DNA from: G965247775 sp965247775 | Lineage (GTDB): Bacteria; Chloroflexota; Dehalococcoidia; Bin125 | NCBI GenBank assembly: GCA_965247775.1 | Contig: OZ252031.1 | Location: forward strand, 2,356,001 to 2,420,000 | DNA: 64,000 nucleotides | Direction of reading: 5' to 3' | Part shown: one piece after another, positions 1 to 8,079 of the stretch | Numbering within the stretch: position 1 is the stretch's first letter | Layout: each line of letters opens with the position of its first letter | The notes under the pieces: model-generated | Databases searched by the model: none | What the model was told of the DNA's origin: nothing | The model's input: the letters and a program-made list of their open reading frames with translations, nothing else | Made by a program: the position numbers and the translations under genes

Positions 1-90
1 CGCCGACCGTCTCTCGACGCCTCGTGGGGCTCAGGAGCAAATATCATATAGGGCTCGGCGTGTCAAACATCACACACCCGAGATTTCCGG

Positions 91-96
91 TATCTT
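91..96 (+). promoter_or_regulatory. Candidate -10 element for the molybdopterin hydroxylase gene
   Basis: TATCTT lies 18 nt upstream of the start codon at 115, before a GGAGGA ribosome-binding site. It fits the TANNNT hexamer that recurs ahead of many genes in this window. No good -35 is visible at the normal spacing, so this is only a candidate. Confidence 0.3.
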
Positions 97-114
97 CCGC
101 GCGGAGGAACCGCC

Positions 115-2481
115 ATGACGACTGAGCCCGCCCCGCCCTTCGTGGGCCGCCGCATGCCGCGTCAAGAGGACGAGCGCTTTATCCGAGGCCGCGCCACCTT
201 CGTCGACGACCTCACGCTCCCCGGCATGCTCCACCTGGCCTTCAAGCGCAGCGACGTGGCGCACGGCCGCATCCGCGCGATCGAGGCGGGGGCCGCTCTC
301 GCTATCCCCGGCGTCGTCGCGGTGGTCACGGGCGAAGACTTGCGCCACCTGCCCCTGGTCCCCATCCTCTCGCCCTTCCCCGCTCCCGACCACCGGCCCC
401 TCGCCGTAGACAAGGTCTGCTACGTCGGCGACCCCATCGCCGTCGTCGTGGCGGAGGACCGCTACAGCGCCCGCGACGGGCTCGACGCCCTGGAGGTGGA
501 GGTGGAAGAACTCCCCGCGGTCGTCGATCCCGAGCGCGCCCTGAACGCCGACCCGACGCTCGTCCACGATGACTTCCCCAACAACATCGCCCTCCACATC
601 GCCGCCGGCACAGGCGTCGATCCCGAAACCGGCGCGACCGACGACAGCGAGGTCGACGCCACCTTCGCCCGCGCCGACGTCGTCATCTCGCAGCGCATGG
701 ACGTGCCGCGGGTGGCCCCCACGGCGATCGAGACGCGCGGCTGCGTCGCCCAGTACGACGCCGGCCGCGACAGCCTCACCATCTGGACGACGACCCAGCG
801 CCCGCACACCCACCGCCGCTTCGTGGCCGAGGCGGTGGGCCTGCCCGAGGACCGGGTGCGCACGATCATGCCCGACATGGGCGGCGGCTTCGGCGCCAAG
901 AAAATCTACGGCGAGGACTTCGTCGCCGCCCACCTGGCCCGCGAGCTAGGGCGCCCCGTGAAGTGGATTGAGGACCGCAGCGAGTCCTTCCTCACCACCA
1001 CCTACGGCCGCGGCATGACCGGCTACATCGACATCGCCGCCGGCAAGGACGGCGTCATCCAGGGCGTCAGGGCCCGGCTCATTCAGGATATCGGCGCGTA
1101 CGAGATGCTCCTCACGGCGTTCATCCCCACCCTCACCCACGGCATGCTCAGCAGCCAGTACGCGATCCCCGTCATCCGCTCCGAACTCTTCGAAGTCTTC
1201 ACGAACAAGATGTCCACGGACGCCTACCGCGGCGCCGGCATGCCCGAAGCCCTCTTCTTCATCGAGCGCGGCATCGACATGCTGGCCCGGGAGCTGGACA
1301 TCGACCCGGCCGAGATCCGGCGGCGCAACTTCATCCCCCCCGATCAGTTCCCCTACAAGACGGCCGGCGGCAACCTCTACGACAGCGGCGAGTACGAGCG
1401 CGCCCTGGACCTCCTCCTGAAGAACGCCGATTGGCCCGCGCTCCTCGCCCAACGCGACGCCGCCCAGGCCCAAGGCCGCCTGGTGGGCCTGGGCATCGCC
1501 TCCTACGTGGAACTCTGCGGCATCGGTCCCTCCTGGATGTTCCCCTCCGGTGGCTGGGAGTACGGCAGCGTCACGGTGGAGCGCAGCGGCCGCATCACCG
1601 CCACCACCGGGGCCGCCTCCCACGGCCAGGGCCACGAGACCAGCTTCGCGCAACTCCTGGCCGACGAGTTGGGCATCCAGCCGCAGGACGTCACGCTGGT
1701 CTACGGCGACACGGGCCGCGTGCGCCAGGGCGTCGGCACCATCGCCAGCCGCTCCCTGGTCGTCGGCGGCACAGCGCTGCGCAACGCCGCCGGCGAGGTG
1801 CGCGAGCAGATGGCCCGCTACGCCGCGCACATGCTGGAAGTCCAGGAGACCGACCTCGTCTTCGCCAACGGGCAGATCTCCCTCGCCAACGCGCCAGAGA
1901 TCTCCATCCCCTTCAACGAGGTCGCGGCCTACGCCTACCAGCCCACCACCCTCCCGCGCGGCGCCCAAGCTGGCCTCAGCGCGGAGGCCTTCTGGGAGCC
2001 GGAGGGGATCACGTTCCCCTTCGGCCACTACCTGGTACAGCTCGAGATCGAGCGCGGCACCGGCGAAATCACCCTGCAGAAGTTCATGGGCGTGGACGAC
2101 TGCGGCACGATCGTCAACCCCCTCATCGTCGATGGGCAGATCCAGGGCGGCATCGCCCAGGGGGTAGGGCCCGCGATGACGGAGGAAGCCGTCTACGACG
2201 AGGACGGTCAGCTCCTCACCAGCTCCTTCCTGGATTACGCCATCCCGCGGGCCAGCGACCTGCCCCAGATCGAACTCGACTACACGGTCACCCCCACGCA
2301 CTTGAACCCGCTCGGCGCCAAGGGCGTGGGCGAGGCCGGCACGATCGGCTCCACGCCCGCCATCGCCAACGCCGTCGTGGATGCGCTGAGCGAGTTCGGC
2401 GTCAAACACGTGGACCTGATGCTACGACCGGAGAAAATCTGGCGCATGATGCAGCCGGCCCAGGACGGCGCGCCCGACTGA
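115..2481 (+). CDS. Xanthine dehydrogenase family, molybdopterin-binding (large) subunit
   Basis: This is the large subunit of a molybdenum hydroxylase (xanthine dehydrogenase / aldehyde oxidase / CoxL superfamily), which hydroxylates aldehydes or N-heterocycles with water-derived oxygen. The 788-residue length is usual for the family. Visible motifs are the N-terminal RRxEDxRFIRG-type stretch, GGGFGAK (about residue 261), AYRGAGMPEA (about 370) and the C-terminal GAKGVGEAG with the catalytic glutamate. The AYRGAG loop is the aldehyde oxidase/xanthine dehydrogenase form; it lacks the cysteine of true CO dehydrogenase (AYRCSFR), so CO oxidation is unlikely. The FAD and 2Fe-2S subunits are not downstream and would have to lie left of the window. 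The ATG follows GGAGGA. The substrate cannot be read from the sequence. Confidence 0.93.
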   Translation: MTTEPAPPFVGRRMPRQEDERFIRGRATFVDDLTLPGMLHLAFKRSDVAHGRIRAIEAGAALAIPGVVAVVTGEDLRHLPLVPILSPFPAPDHRPLAVDKVCYVGDPIAVVVAEDRYSARDGLDALEVEVEELPAVVDPERALNADPTLVHDDFPNNIALHIAAGTGVDPETGATDDSEVDATFARADVVISQRMDVPRVAPTAIETRGCVAQYDAGRDSLTIWTTTQRPHTHRRFVAEAVGLPEDRVRTIMPDMGGGFGAKKIYGEDFVAAHLARELGRPVKWIEDRSESFLTTTYGRGMTGYIDIAAGKDGVIQGVRARLIQDIGAYEMLLTAFIPTLTHGMLSSQYAIPVIRSELFEVFTNKMSTDAYRGAGMPEALFFIERGIDMLARELDIDPAEIRRRNFIPPDQFPYKTAGGNLYDSGEYERALDLLLKNADWPALLAQRDAAQAQGRLVGLGIASYVELCGIGPSWMFPSGGWEYGSVTVERSGRITATTGAASHGQGHETSFAQLLADELGIQPQDVTLVYGDTGRVRQGVGTIASRSLVVGGTALRNAAGEVREQMARYAAHMLEVQETDLVFANGQISLANAPEISIPFNEVAAYAYQPTTLPRGAQAGLSAEAFWEPEGITFPFGHYLVQLEIERGTGEITLQKFMGVDDCGTIVNPLIVDGQIQGGIAQGVGPAMTEEAVYDEDGQLLTSSFLDYAIPRASDLPQIELDYTVTPTHLNPLGAKGVGEAGTIGSTPAIANAVVDALSEFGVKHVDLMLRPEKIWRMMQPAQDGAPD

Positions 2482-2517
2482 GGACCCAGCCGGATTCGCG
2501 AGGGGGCGGACCGAACG

Positions 2518-3618
2518 GTGATCATTGACATCCACCACCACTATGTGCCCGAGCGCTTTATCGACGCCGTGCGCACGGACGGCGCCCGCTACAACGCCGT
2601 CGTCTACACGGACCAGCCCACGGGACTGCTGGCCCTCACCGTGGGGTCCACCGAGGAGCCGCCCCCGCGCCCGCTCGGTCGTTCCTTCTGGGCGATGGAG
2701 CCCGGCTTCTACGACCTCGACCGCCGCCTGGAGGATCTGGACGAGATGGAGTTGGACATGGCCGCCCTCTCCCCCTCGCCCTTGCTCTACTACTACTCCG
2801 CCGATCCCGACGTGGGCCTGGAAGTCGCCCAGCTTGCCAACGACGCCATCCATGAGGCCGCCACCAAGTACCCCGACCGCTTCGTCCCTATGGGCACCGT
2901 CCCTCTGCAGGACATAGACAAGGCGCTCGCTGAACTCGATCGCATCGTCAGCGAGTACGGCTTCACCTCCGTCGAGATCGGCGGCAATGTCAACGGCCGC
3001 AACCTGGACGAGCCCGAGTTCGACGCCTTCTTCCAGCGCGCCGCCGAGCTGGACCTGCTGATCTACATGCACCCCGTCTCCAACCCCGCCCCAGATCGGC
3101 TGCAGCGCTACTACACCGAGAACATCATCGCTTTCCCGGTGGAGACGGCCATCTTCACCGCCTCGATCATTTTCGGCGGCACGCTCAAGCGCTATCCGGA
3201 CCTCAAGCTCTGCCTGGCGCACGGCGGCGGCGTGACGCCCAGCATCATCGAGCGCTGGGACCACGCCTGGACCGTGCGGGAGGAATGCCGGGTCGCGATC
3301 GACGAATCCCCCAGCACCTACTTCAACAAGCTCTACTTCGACGACCTGGTGCACGGGGACAAGACCCTGGCCAACCTGATCAACATGGTCGGCACGAGCC
3401 AGATTCTGGCCGGGACCGACTACATCTACGACATGGGGCAGTACCCGCCCAAGGCCCGCATCGACAACGCGAACCTCGATCATGACGAGCGCGAGGACAT
3501 CCGCTGGCGCACCGCCGCACGGCTCCTCCGCATGGAGGACCGCTTCGCGGACGCTCCCGCGGGCGAGGAGAGCCGCGGCGGCTGGCGCAGCTGGGCCGGC
3601 GGCGACTACCGCCGCTAG
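2518..3618 (+). CDS. Amidohydrolase family 2 protein (ACMSD-like)
   Basis: This is a metal-dependent hydrolase or decarboxylase of the amidohydrolase-2 family, related to 2-amino-3-carboxymuconate 6-semialdehyde decarboxylase. The N-terminal DIHHHYVP supplies the HxH metal ligands (around residues 5-7). A further histidine is at H185 (YMHPVS), another at H235 (LAHGGG), and D301 sits in GTDY, all where the family has metal ligands. The gene starts with GTG 36 nt after the hydroxylase stop, so the two are probably co-transcribed, which suggests consecutive steps in breakdown of a ring or carboxylic compound. Its TAG stop abuts the TAG of the convergent next gene with no bases between them. The family assignment is firm; the reaction is unknown. 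Confidence 0.9.
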   Translation: MIIDIHHHYVPERFIDAVRTDGARYNAVVYTDQPTGLLALTVGSTEEPPPRPLGRSFWAMEPGFYDLDRRLEDLDEMELDMAALSPSPLLYYYSADPDVGLEVAQLANDAIHEAATKYPDRFVPMGTVPLQDIDKALAELDRIVSEYGFTSVEIGGNVNGRNLDEPEFDAFFQRAAELDLLIYMHPVSNPAPDRLQRYYTENIIAFPVETAIFTASIIFGGTLKRYPDLKLCLAHGGGVTPSIIERWDHAWTVREECRVAIDESPSTYFNKLYFDDLVHGDKTLANLINMVGTSQILAGTDYIYDMGQYPPKARIDNANLDHDEREDIRWRTAARLLRMEDRFADAPAGEESRGGWRSWAGGDYRR

Positions 3619-4176
3619 CTAGCCCGTGGGCGCGGCGGGCCGCTCCGCCAGGAGCGCCTGCAGCCCCGCGCGCGACGCCTCCAGCCAGGGCCCGATCACG
3701 GCGTCCAGGTCGTCCAGTTCGCTCTCCAGCACGAACAACCCCGGGGTGGGACAGGTGGCGCCGAGTTCCAGCAGGACCGGGCGCAGGAAGGCGTCGGGCG
3801 CGAGGAAGTGCATGTCGGCGGCGCCCATCATCAGCGGCACGGCCACCCGCCCGGAAAGCCCCTTCGTGGGGACGTTGTCCAAGTAGGCCTTGAGCAGACC
3901 GGTGTAGCTTGCCTTGTACGTGGGCGTCGCCACGATGAGCAGATCCGCCGCCTGTGCTCTGGCCACGGCCGCGCCCACGGCTTCGTCGCCCCAGGCGAAC
4001 AGCCCCGGCCCGGCCAGATCCACCACCTCCAGCGTTTCCTGCTCCACGCTCGCGCCCTCACTCCGCAGCCAGGCCCCCACGGCCGCCGCCACGGCCTCCC
4101 CGACCGTGCGGGTGCGCGACTCCCGCTTGGGGTTCCCCACCACGACCAGCGTGCGCAGCCTCGGCCCGTCGCTCAT
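3619..4176 (-). CDS. NADPH-dependent FMN reductase (SsuE-like)
   Basis: This is a flavodoxin-fold flavin reductase of 185 residues. The N-terminal GNPKRESRT loop and the ATPTYKASYTG stretch near residue 90 match the flavin phosphate and isoalloxazine loops of the SsuE/MsuE/ArsH-type family. Such enzymes supply reduced FMN to two-component monooxygenases. The gene is the last of a minus-strand run, 25 nt after the NtaA-type monooxygenase, which is the expected partner. Taking the two as a monooxygenase-reductase pair is an inference from this adjacency. Confidence 0.88.
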   Translation of the reverse strand: MSDGPRLRTLVVVGNPKRESRTRTVGEAVAAAVGAWLRSEGASVEQETLEVVDLAGPGLFAWGDEAVGAAVARAQAADLLIVATPTYKASYTGLLKAYLDNVPTKGLSGRVAVPLMMGAADMHFLAPDAFLRPVLLELGATCPTPGLFVLESELDDLDAVIGPWLEASRAGLQALLAERPAAPTG

Positions 4177-4201
4177 GGCCCGGTCCTTTCCGCGCCCCGG
4201 C

Positions 4202-5626
4202 TCACGGCGGCGTCGCGGTCTGCGGATCGGCGGAGGGCGCCCGGTCCAGCCGCTCTCGACCCGGCTGCGGGCCCAGCCGCCCCGGCTCGCCGGCCAGCCC
4301 CAGGTTCTCCCGCAGCGTGCTGCCGTCGTAGGCGCTGCGCACCAGGCCCCGCTTGCGCAGGATCGGCACCACCAGCTCCACGAAGTCGCTCACGCAGCGC
4401 GGCATGAAGTTGCGCATCCCCACCATGAAGCCCACCCCCGGCCCCGCCTCTTCGTGCAACCGCTCCATCTCATCCGCGATCGTTTCCGGCCCGCCCACCA
4501 GCCGCGGCTGTCCCCCCGCCTGCGAGGAGCGCCCGATCGCCAGGAGGTCGTCCTTCGACACCTCCGTCTCCAGCCCGAGCGTCGCGATCAGCCACGTCAG
4601 GTAGGCCGTCGATCCCTGCTGGGCCTCGATCCGCTCCACCGCCTCTCGCATGGTGAAGCGTTCGGGCAGGGAGTCGAAGTCGAAGCCCGACTTGTGCGAG
4701 AGGAAGATCCCCCCCACCTCCGCCGGCAGCGAATCGATGATCTCCTGCACGCGCGTCTGCGCCGCCGCGTCCGATGCCGCCAGCTGGGGCGCCACGTACC
4801 AGAGGATGATCACCTCCTCCGGGGCCCGTCCCGCCGCGCGAAGGTGCGCGTCCAGCTGCCGGCGCTGCTCCCGCATCCCCGGCCCATCCGACGCCACCGC
4901 GAAGACCACATCCGAGTTCCGCGCGAAGGACTCCAGACCGCGCGGTGAGGAGCCCGCCTGGACCACCAGCGGGTGGTACTGCGGGCAAGGCACCATGTTC
5001 AGCGGGCCCTTGACGTTGAAATACGTCCCACGGTGGTTGAGATAGTGCACCCTGGCCGGGTCCGCGAAGGTGCCGGTGGCCTTGTCCAGCAGGATCGCGT
5101 CACGTTCCACCGTGGACCAGAGGCCCCGGCAGACATCGATGAACTCGTCCGCCCGCTCGTAGCGATGGGCGTGCTCCATCAGCTCGTCGAAGCCGTAGTT
5201 GGCCGCGTCGGAGCGCCGTGCCGACGTGATCAGGTTCATCGCCATGCGCCCCCGCGTGACATGGTCCAGCGAGGCCATCTGCCGCGCCACGTAGTAGGGG
5301 TGCATGAAGGTGGGCGAGAAGGTCAGGCAGAAGCCGACATGCTCCGTCGCCCGGGCCATGAGCGGAATCAGGGCGCTCATATCGTGGCGCGGCCACTCCA
5401 CCCCCCACTCCACCGCCCCGTCGATCGAGCCCTGCCAGGTGTCGGGGACGCCCACGCCGTCGCCGAAGAAGACCATGTCGATCTTCCCCCGCTCGATGAC
5501 GCGCGCCACGTCCTCCCAGATCTGCGGCTGGGTGTAATAGGGGTAGCCCACCCAGGAGCCCGGCTGCCGCCAGGCCCCCTCCGTATGCGTGAACGAGAGG
5601 TCGATCGCGAGGTGCAGTGCAGGCAT
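4202..5626 (-). CDS. LLM-class flavin monooxygenase, NtaA/SnaA/DszA type
   Basis: This luciferase-like FMNH2-dependent monooxygenase belongs to the branch that holds nitrilotriacetate, pristinamycin and dibenzothiophene-sulfone monooxygenases. The 474-residue length is typical of that branch. Diagnostic stretches are MARATEHVGFCLTFSP, the NLITSARRSDAANYG segment and VVQAGSSPRG, which binds the flavin phosphate. These enzymes use free reduced flavin and open C-N or C-S bonds. The start ATG overlaps the stop of the upstream EamA gene (TGATG), and a flavin reductase follows, so the three form one transcription unit. The substrate is unknown. Confidence 0.9.
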   Translation of the reverse strand: MPALHLAIDLSFTHTEGAWRQPGSWVGYPYYTQPQIWEDVARVIERGKIDMVFFGDGVGVPDTWQGSIDGAVEWGVEWPRHDMSALIPLMARATEHVGFCLTFSPTFMHPYYVARQMASLDHVTRGRMAMNLITSARRSDAANYGFDELMEHAHRYERADEFIDVCRGLWSTVERDAILLDKATGTFADPARVHYLNHRGTYFNVKGPLNMVPCPQYHPLVVQAGSSPRGLESFARNSDVVFAVASDGPGMREQRRQLDAHLRAAGRAPEEVIILWYVAPQLAASDAAAQTRVQEIIDSLPAEVGGIFLSHKSGFDFDSLPERFTMREAVERIEAQQGSTAYLTWLIATLGLETEVSKDDLLAIGRSSQAGGQPRLVGGPETIADEMERLHEEAGPGVGFMVGMRNFMPRCVSDFVELVVPILRKRGLVRSAYDGSTLRENLGLAGEPGRLGPQPGRERLDRAPSADPQTATPP

Positions 5627-6618
5627 CAGTCATTCCCCTCGGCGCGGGCGTCCGCCGGGGGCGTGCCACGCGCTGCGGCCGACGCCCCCCGGACATCGCT
5701 GCTGATCATAGCCGCGCCCTCCTCCAGCGCGCCCAGCGCCGTGCGCCGCCGCCAGAGCATCGCCACCACGACCGCCACCACCACGATGCCGCCGCCCAGG
5801 AAGGTCAGCGTTGTGGGCACTTCGTTCACCGTGGCCCAGACCCAGAGCGGGGCCAGCGGGATCTCCGACATCGCGAACAGGCCCGTGTCCGCCGCCGGGA
5901 CCCAGCGCGCCGCCAGCGTGATCAGTGTGAACCCCAGTGCGATCTGCACCACCCCCATGAGGAAGGACAGTCCGGCGTCGCCCCAGGGGACCGCCAGCGA
6001 CCCCGCCGACCCCCCCGCCCCGATCGCCATCCCCACCAGGCCCCCCAACGCCGTGGCCGGCATCAGGTCCCGCGCCGGCCGCACCCGCACGACGAGCACC
6101 ACGATCGCCGTCGCCATGGGCACACCAAAGGCCACCAGGTTGCCCCGCAGCCCGCCCTCCTCCAGCGCCTCGCCCAGCATCACCGCGATGCCGATCAGCG
6201 CCACCACGATCGCCATCCAGATCGCCGGCTGCACCCGTTCCCGCAAGACGATCCAGGCCGCCGCCGCCGCGAAGAGGGGCTCGGTGCTGATGATCACCGA
6301 GACGTTGGCCACGGCCGTCAGCGTCACTGCCTGCACGAAGCTGGCGAAGGCCAGCCCCAGCGCGAGCGCGTAGAGCAGCCCCAGCCAGCCAACGTCCCGG
6401 AAGGCTCGCCCCAGGCGACTCCGATAGCGCAGGGCCAGGATCGCCGTGAGACTGGCCAGCACCATGAGCGAGCGGTAGAAGAGGATCTGCCATCCGTCGG
6501 CCTCCGCCACCTCGCGGATGATGACGCCACCGGTGCTGAAGGCGACGCCGGCCAGCAGCGCCAGGACCATCCCCAGCGGGTAACTTGGTGCCGGCCGTCC
6601 TGCCCCCCGCCAGCGCAA
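5626..6618 (-). CDS. EamA/DMT-family membrane transporter
   Basis: This is a ten-helix drug/metabolite transporter made of two EamA repeats. Hydrophobic segments run through most of its 330 residues, beginning with the stretch around residues 16-35. The TTG start at 6618 has GGAG a few bases upstream; the internal ATG at 6570 would start inside the first helix, so TTG is preferred. It sits between the tri-Rid gene and the flavin monooxygenase and overlaps the latter by one base. It may export or import a substrate or product of that enzyme, but the family gives no specificity. Confidence 0.88.
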   Translation of the reverse strand: MRWRGAGRPAPSYPLGMVLALLAGVAFSTGGVIIREVAEADGWQILFYRSLMVLASLTAILALRYRSRLGRAFRDVGWLGLLYALALGLAFASFVQAVTLTAVANVSVIISTEPLFAAAAAWIVLRERVQPAIWMAIVVALIGIAVMLGEALEEGGLRGNLVAFGVPMATAIVVLVVRVRPARDLMPATALGGLVGMAIGAGGSAGSLAVPWGDAGLSFLMGVVQIALGFTLITLAARWVPAADTGLFAMSEIPLAPLWVWATVNEVPTTLTFLGGGIVVVAVVVAMLWRRRTALGALEEGAAMISSDVRGASAAARGTPPADARAEGND

Positions 6619-6644
6619 TCGCTCCGGCTCTCCCGCCGGGGCCC

Positions 6645-7952
6645 CTAGCTGCCGTGCCCCCGATGCGCGATAAGGTCGATCTCGATGATCAGGTCCTCGG
6701 CCATGATCCCGCCCTTACCGTTGCGTTGGGTAGAGGGGATGAAGTTCAGGCTGGGCAGCCGCCCGACCGGGGCGAAGATCCGCTCCCACGTGCGCGCGAA
6801 GGTGCGATAGTCCCGGCGCGCTTGGGTCAGGAAGACCCGTGCATCCACGACGTCGGACAACGTCATGTCGTTGGCGTCCAGCTGCTCGCCGAGCAGCTCC
6901 ATGGTGGTCTCCGTCTGCACCTCAATGTCCGAGAAGTAGTGGGGCAAACCGGCCGGGGCAGCGGCGAAGCGAAGGTTCTCGTAGTCCGGCATCGAGATCT
7001 GACCGGCCATGAAGAACCAGTCCCCGGCCGTCAGCCCGGGCGAGTAGTGGACGTTCTTGAGGTCCTCAGGATGCCAGCGGATCCCGGCCCGGTTCTCCTC
7101 CTTCTGGTGCTGCGCGTCCGGGGCCAGGAAGAACAGGTTCGTGATCAGCCGCGCCTCCGGCACGAGCAATTCCGGCATCGCCATTGATGACCGCGTCGGC
7201 GGCGCCGCGCCCACCTCGCGCCCCATGTACTTGGACCAGATGCCGTCCATGTCGTGGAAGCCGCGCAGGTCCACTTCGTAGGCTTGCGCCTTGAGCGCCT
7301 GGTCCAGCCCGCTGCCCGCGGCCTGCAGGACTTTGCCCCAGTTCTCGAAGATGTAGGCCGTCTGCAGCTCCACCTCGGAGCCGTAATACGGCGCCACCGG
7401 GTTCGTCTTGACGGCGATCCCGGTCTCGAAGTCCGTGGCCGGGAAGGGGGAGGGGAAGACGAACGGGGCCGCCTTCACCGCCTGCGGCGCCCACTCCGCC
7501 TCCATCCCGTCCGGCACCCCGTCCACCTGGATGACTTCCTTGGACGCCGTCGCGTCGCCCGCCAGCGCCACCGCCGACACGCTCAGCCGGCAGCCGGGCA
7601 GCAGGTGGTCGTCGCCGATCGCGGCCGTGCAACGCGCGGGCGGATCGGCGGGGAAGTACTCCTTCCAGACCAGCTTGAACTCGTAGAAGTCCGCCGGGTC
7701 CATGAGGTAGACCTCGGCCTTCACCACACGGTCCAGATCGCTGCCCGCACTCTGCAGCACCGCGCGCAGGCGGTCGAGCGCTGCGCGGGTCTGGGCGGCG
7801 ACGGCAGCCTCGCCCACGAACGGCGAAACCGCAGCGCCCTCCAGCAGCCGCCCGTCGTCGCCCAGCGGGTAAATCGTCGTCACGAAGAGGAAATCGCCCT
7901 GGCGGGCGTAGGTCGGCGCCGGGAAGATCCCCTGCGCAAGCTCGGTCGCCAC
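6645..7952 (-). CDS. Protein with three tandem Rid/YjgF domains
   Basis: Three RidA-like domains are fused in one 435-residue chain, at roughly residues 4-128, 145-280 and 300-432. Each has the family's LExxGSDLDxVVKAxVY-type helix-strand (SAGSDLDRVVKAEVYL, AAGSGLDQALKAQAYE, DANDMTLSDVVDARVFL). The arginine that binds the substrate carboxylate in RidA is present in domain 1 (R107, PPARC) and domain 2 (R254, PPTRS) but replaced in domain 3 (LPSLNF). RidA enzymes deaminate reactive enamine/imine intermediates and work as homotrimers with sites at subunit interfaces, so this may be a one-chain trimer. The GTG at 7952 is chosen because AGGGGG precedes it and homology starts there; the frame stays open farther upstream. 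Confidence 0.88.
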   Translation of the reverse strand: MATELAQGIFPAPTYARQGDFLFVTTIYPLGDDGRLLEGAAVSPFVGEAAVAAQTRAALDRLRAVLQSAGSDLDRVVKAEVYLMDPADFYEFKLVWKEYFPADPPARCTAAIGDDHLLPGCRLSVSAVALAGDATASKEVIQVDGVPDGMEAEWAPQAVKAAPFVFPSPFPATDFETGIAVKTNPVAPYYGSEVELQTAYIFENWGKVLQAAGSGLDQALKAQAYEVDLRGFHDMDGIWSKYMGREVGAAPPTRSSMAMPELLVPEARLITNLFFLAPDAQHQKEENRAGIRWHPEDLKNVHYSPGLTAGDWFFMAGQISMPDYENLRFAAAPAGLPHYFSDIEVQTETTMELLGEQLDANDMTLSDVVDARVFLTQARRDYRTFARTWERIFAPVGRLPSLNFIPSTQRNGKGGIMAEDLIIEIDLIAHRGHGS

Positions 7953-8016
7953 TGCCGTCCCCCTAGTCCAGGCCCGCTCGCATGGTTCGTCCGGTAGGCG
8001 GGCTCCGCCGGAATAT

Positions 8017-8022
8017 AGGATA
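8017..8022 (-). promoter_or_regulatory. Candidate -10 element for the tri-Rid operon
   Basis: On the minus strand TATCCT sits within a short A/T-rich island (8012-8027) in otherwise very GC-rich DNA, 64 nt upstream of the GTG at 7952. It matches the recurring TANNNT hexamer of this window and lies just 3' of the LLM gene, so the tri-Rid/EamA/monooxygenase/reductase run probably has its own promoter here. Confidence 0.35.
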
Positions 8023-8079
8023 TTTTGCGAGGCGCGCGGACGCGGCCGCCTCACGCTGCGGGCCGGCGGAAGCGGGCAG

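Noticed and set aside
946..2409. A 487-codon open frame antisense to the molybdopterin hydroxylase
   Set aside because: It is the mirror of the real gene, with no ribosome-binding site and low-complexity composition.
3610..3624. GCTAGC palindrome at the junction of two convergent stop codons, considered as a regulatory site
   Set aside because: It is fully explained by two adjacent TAG stops on opposite strands.
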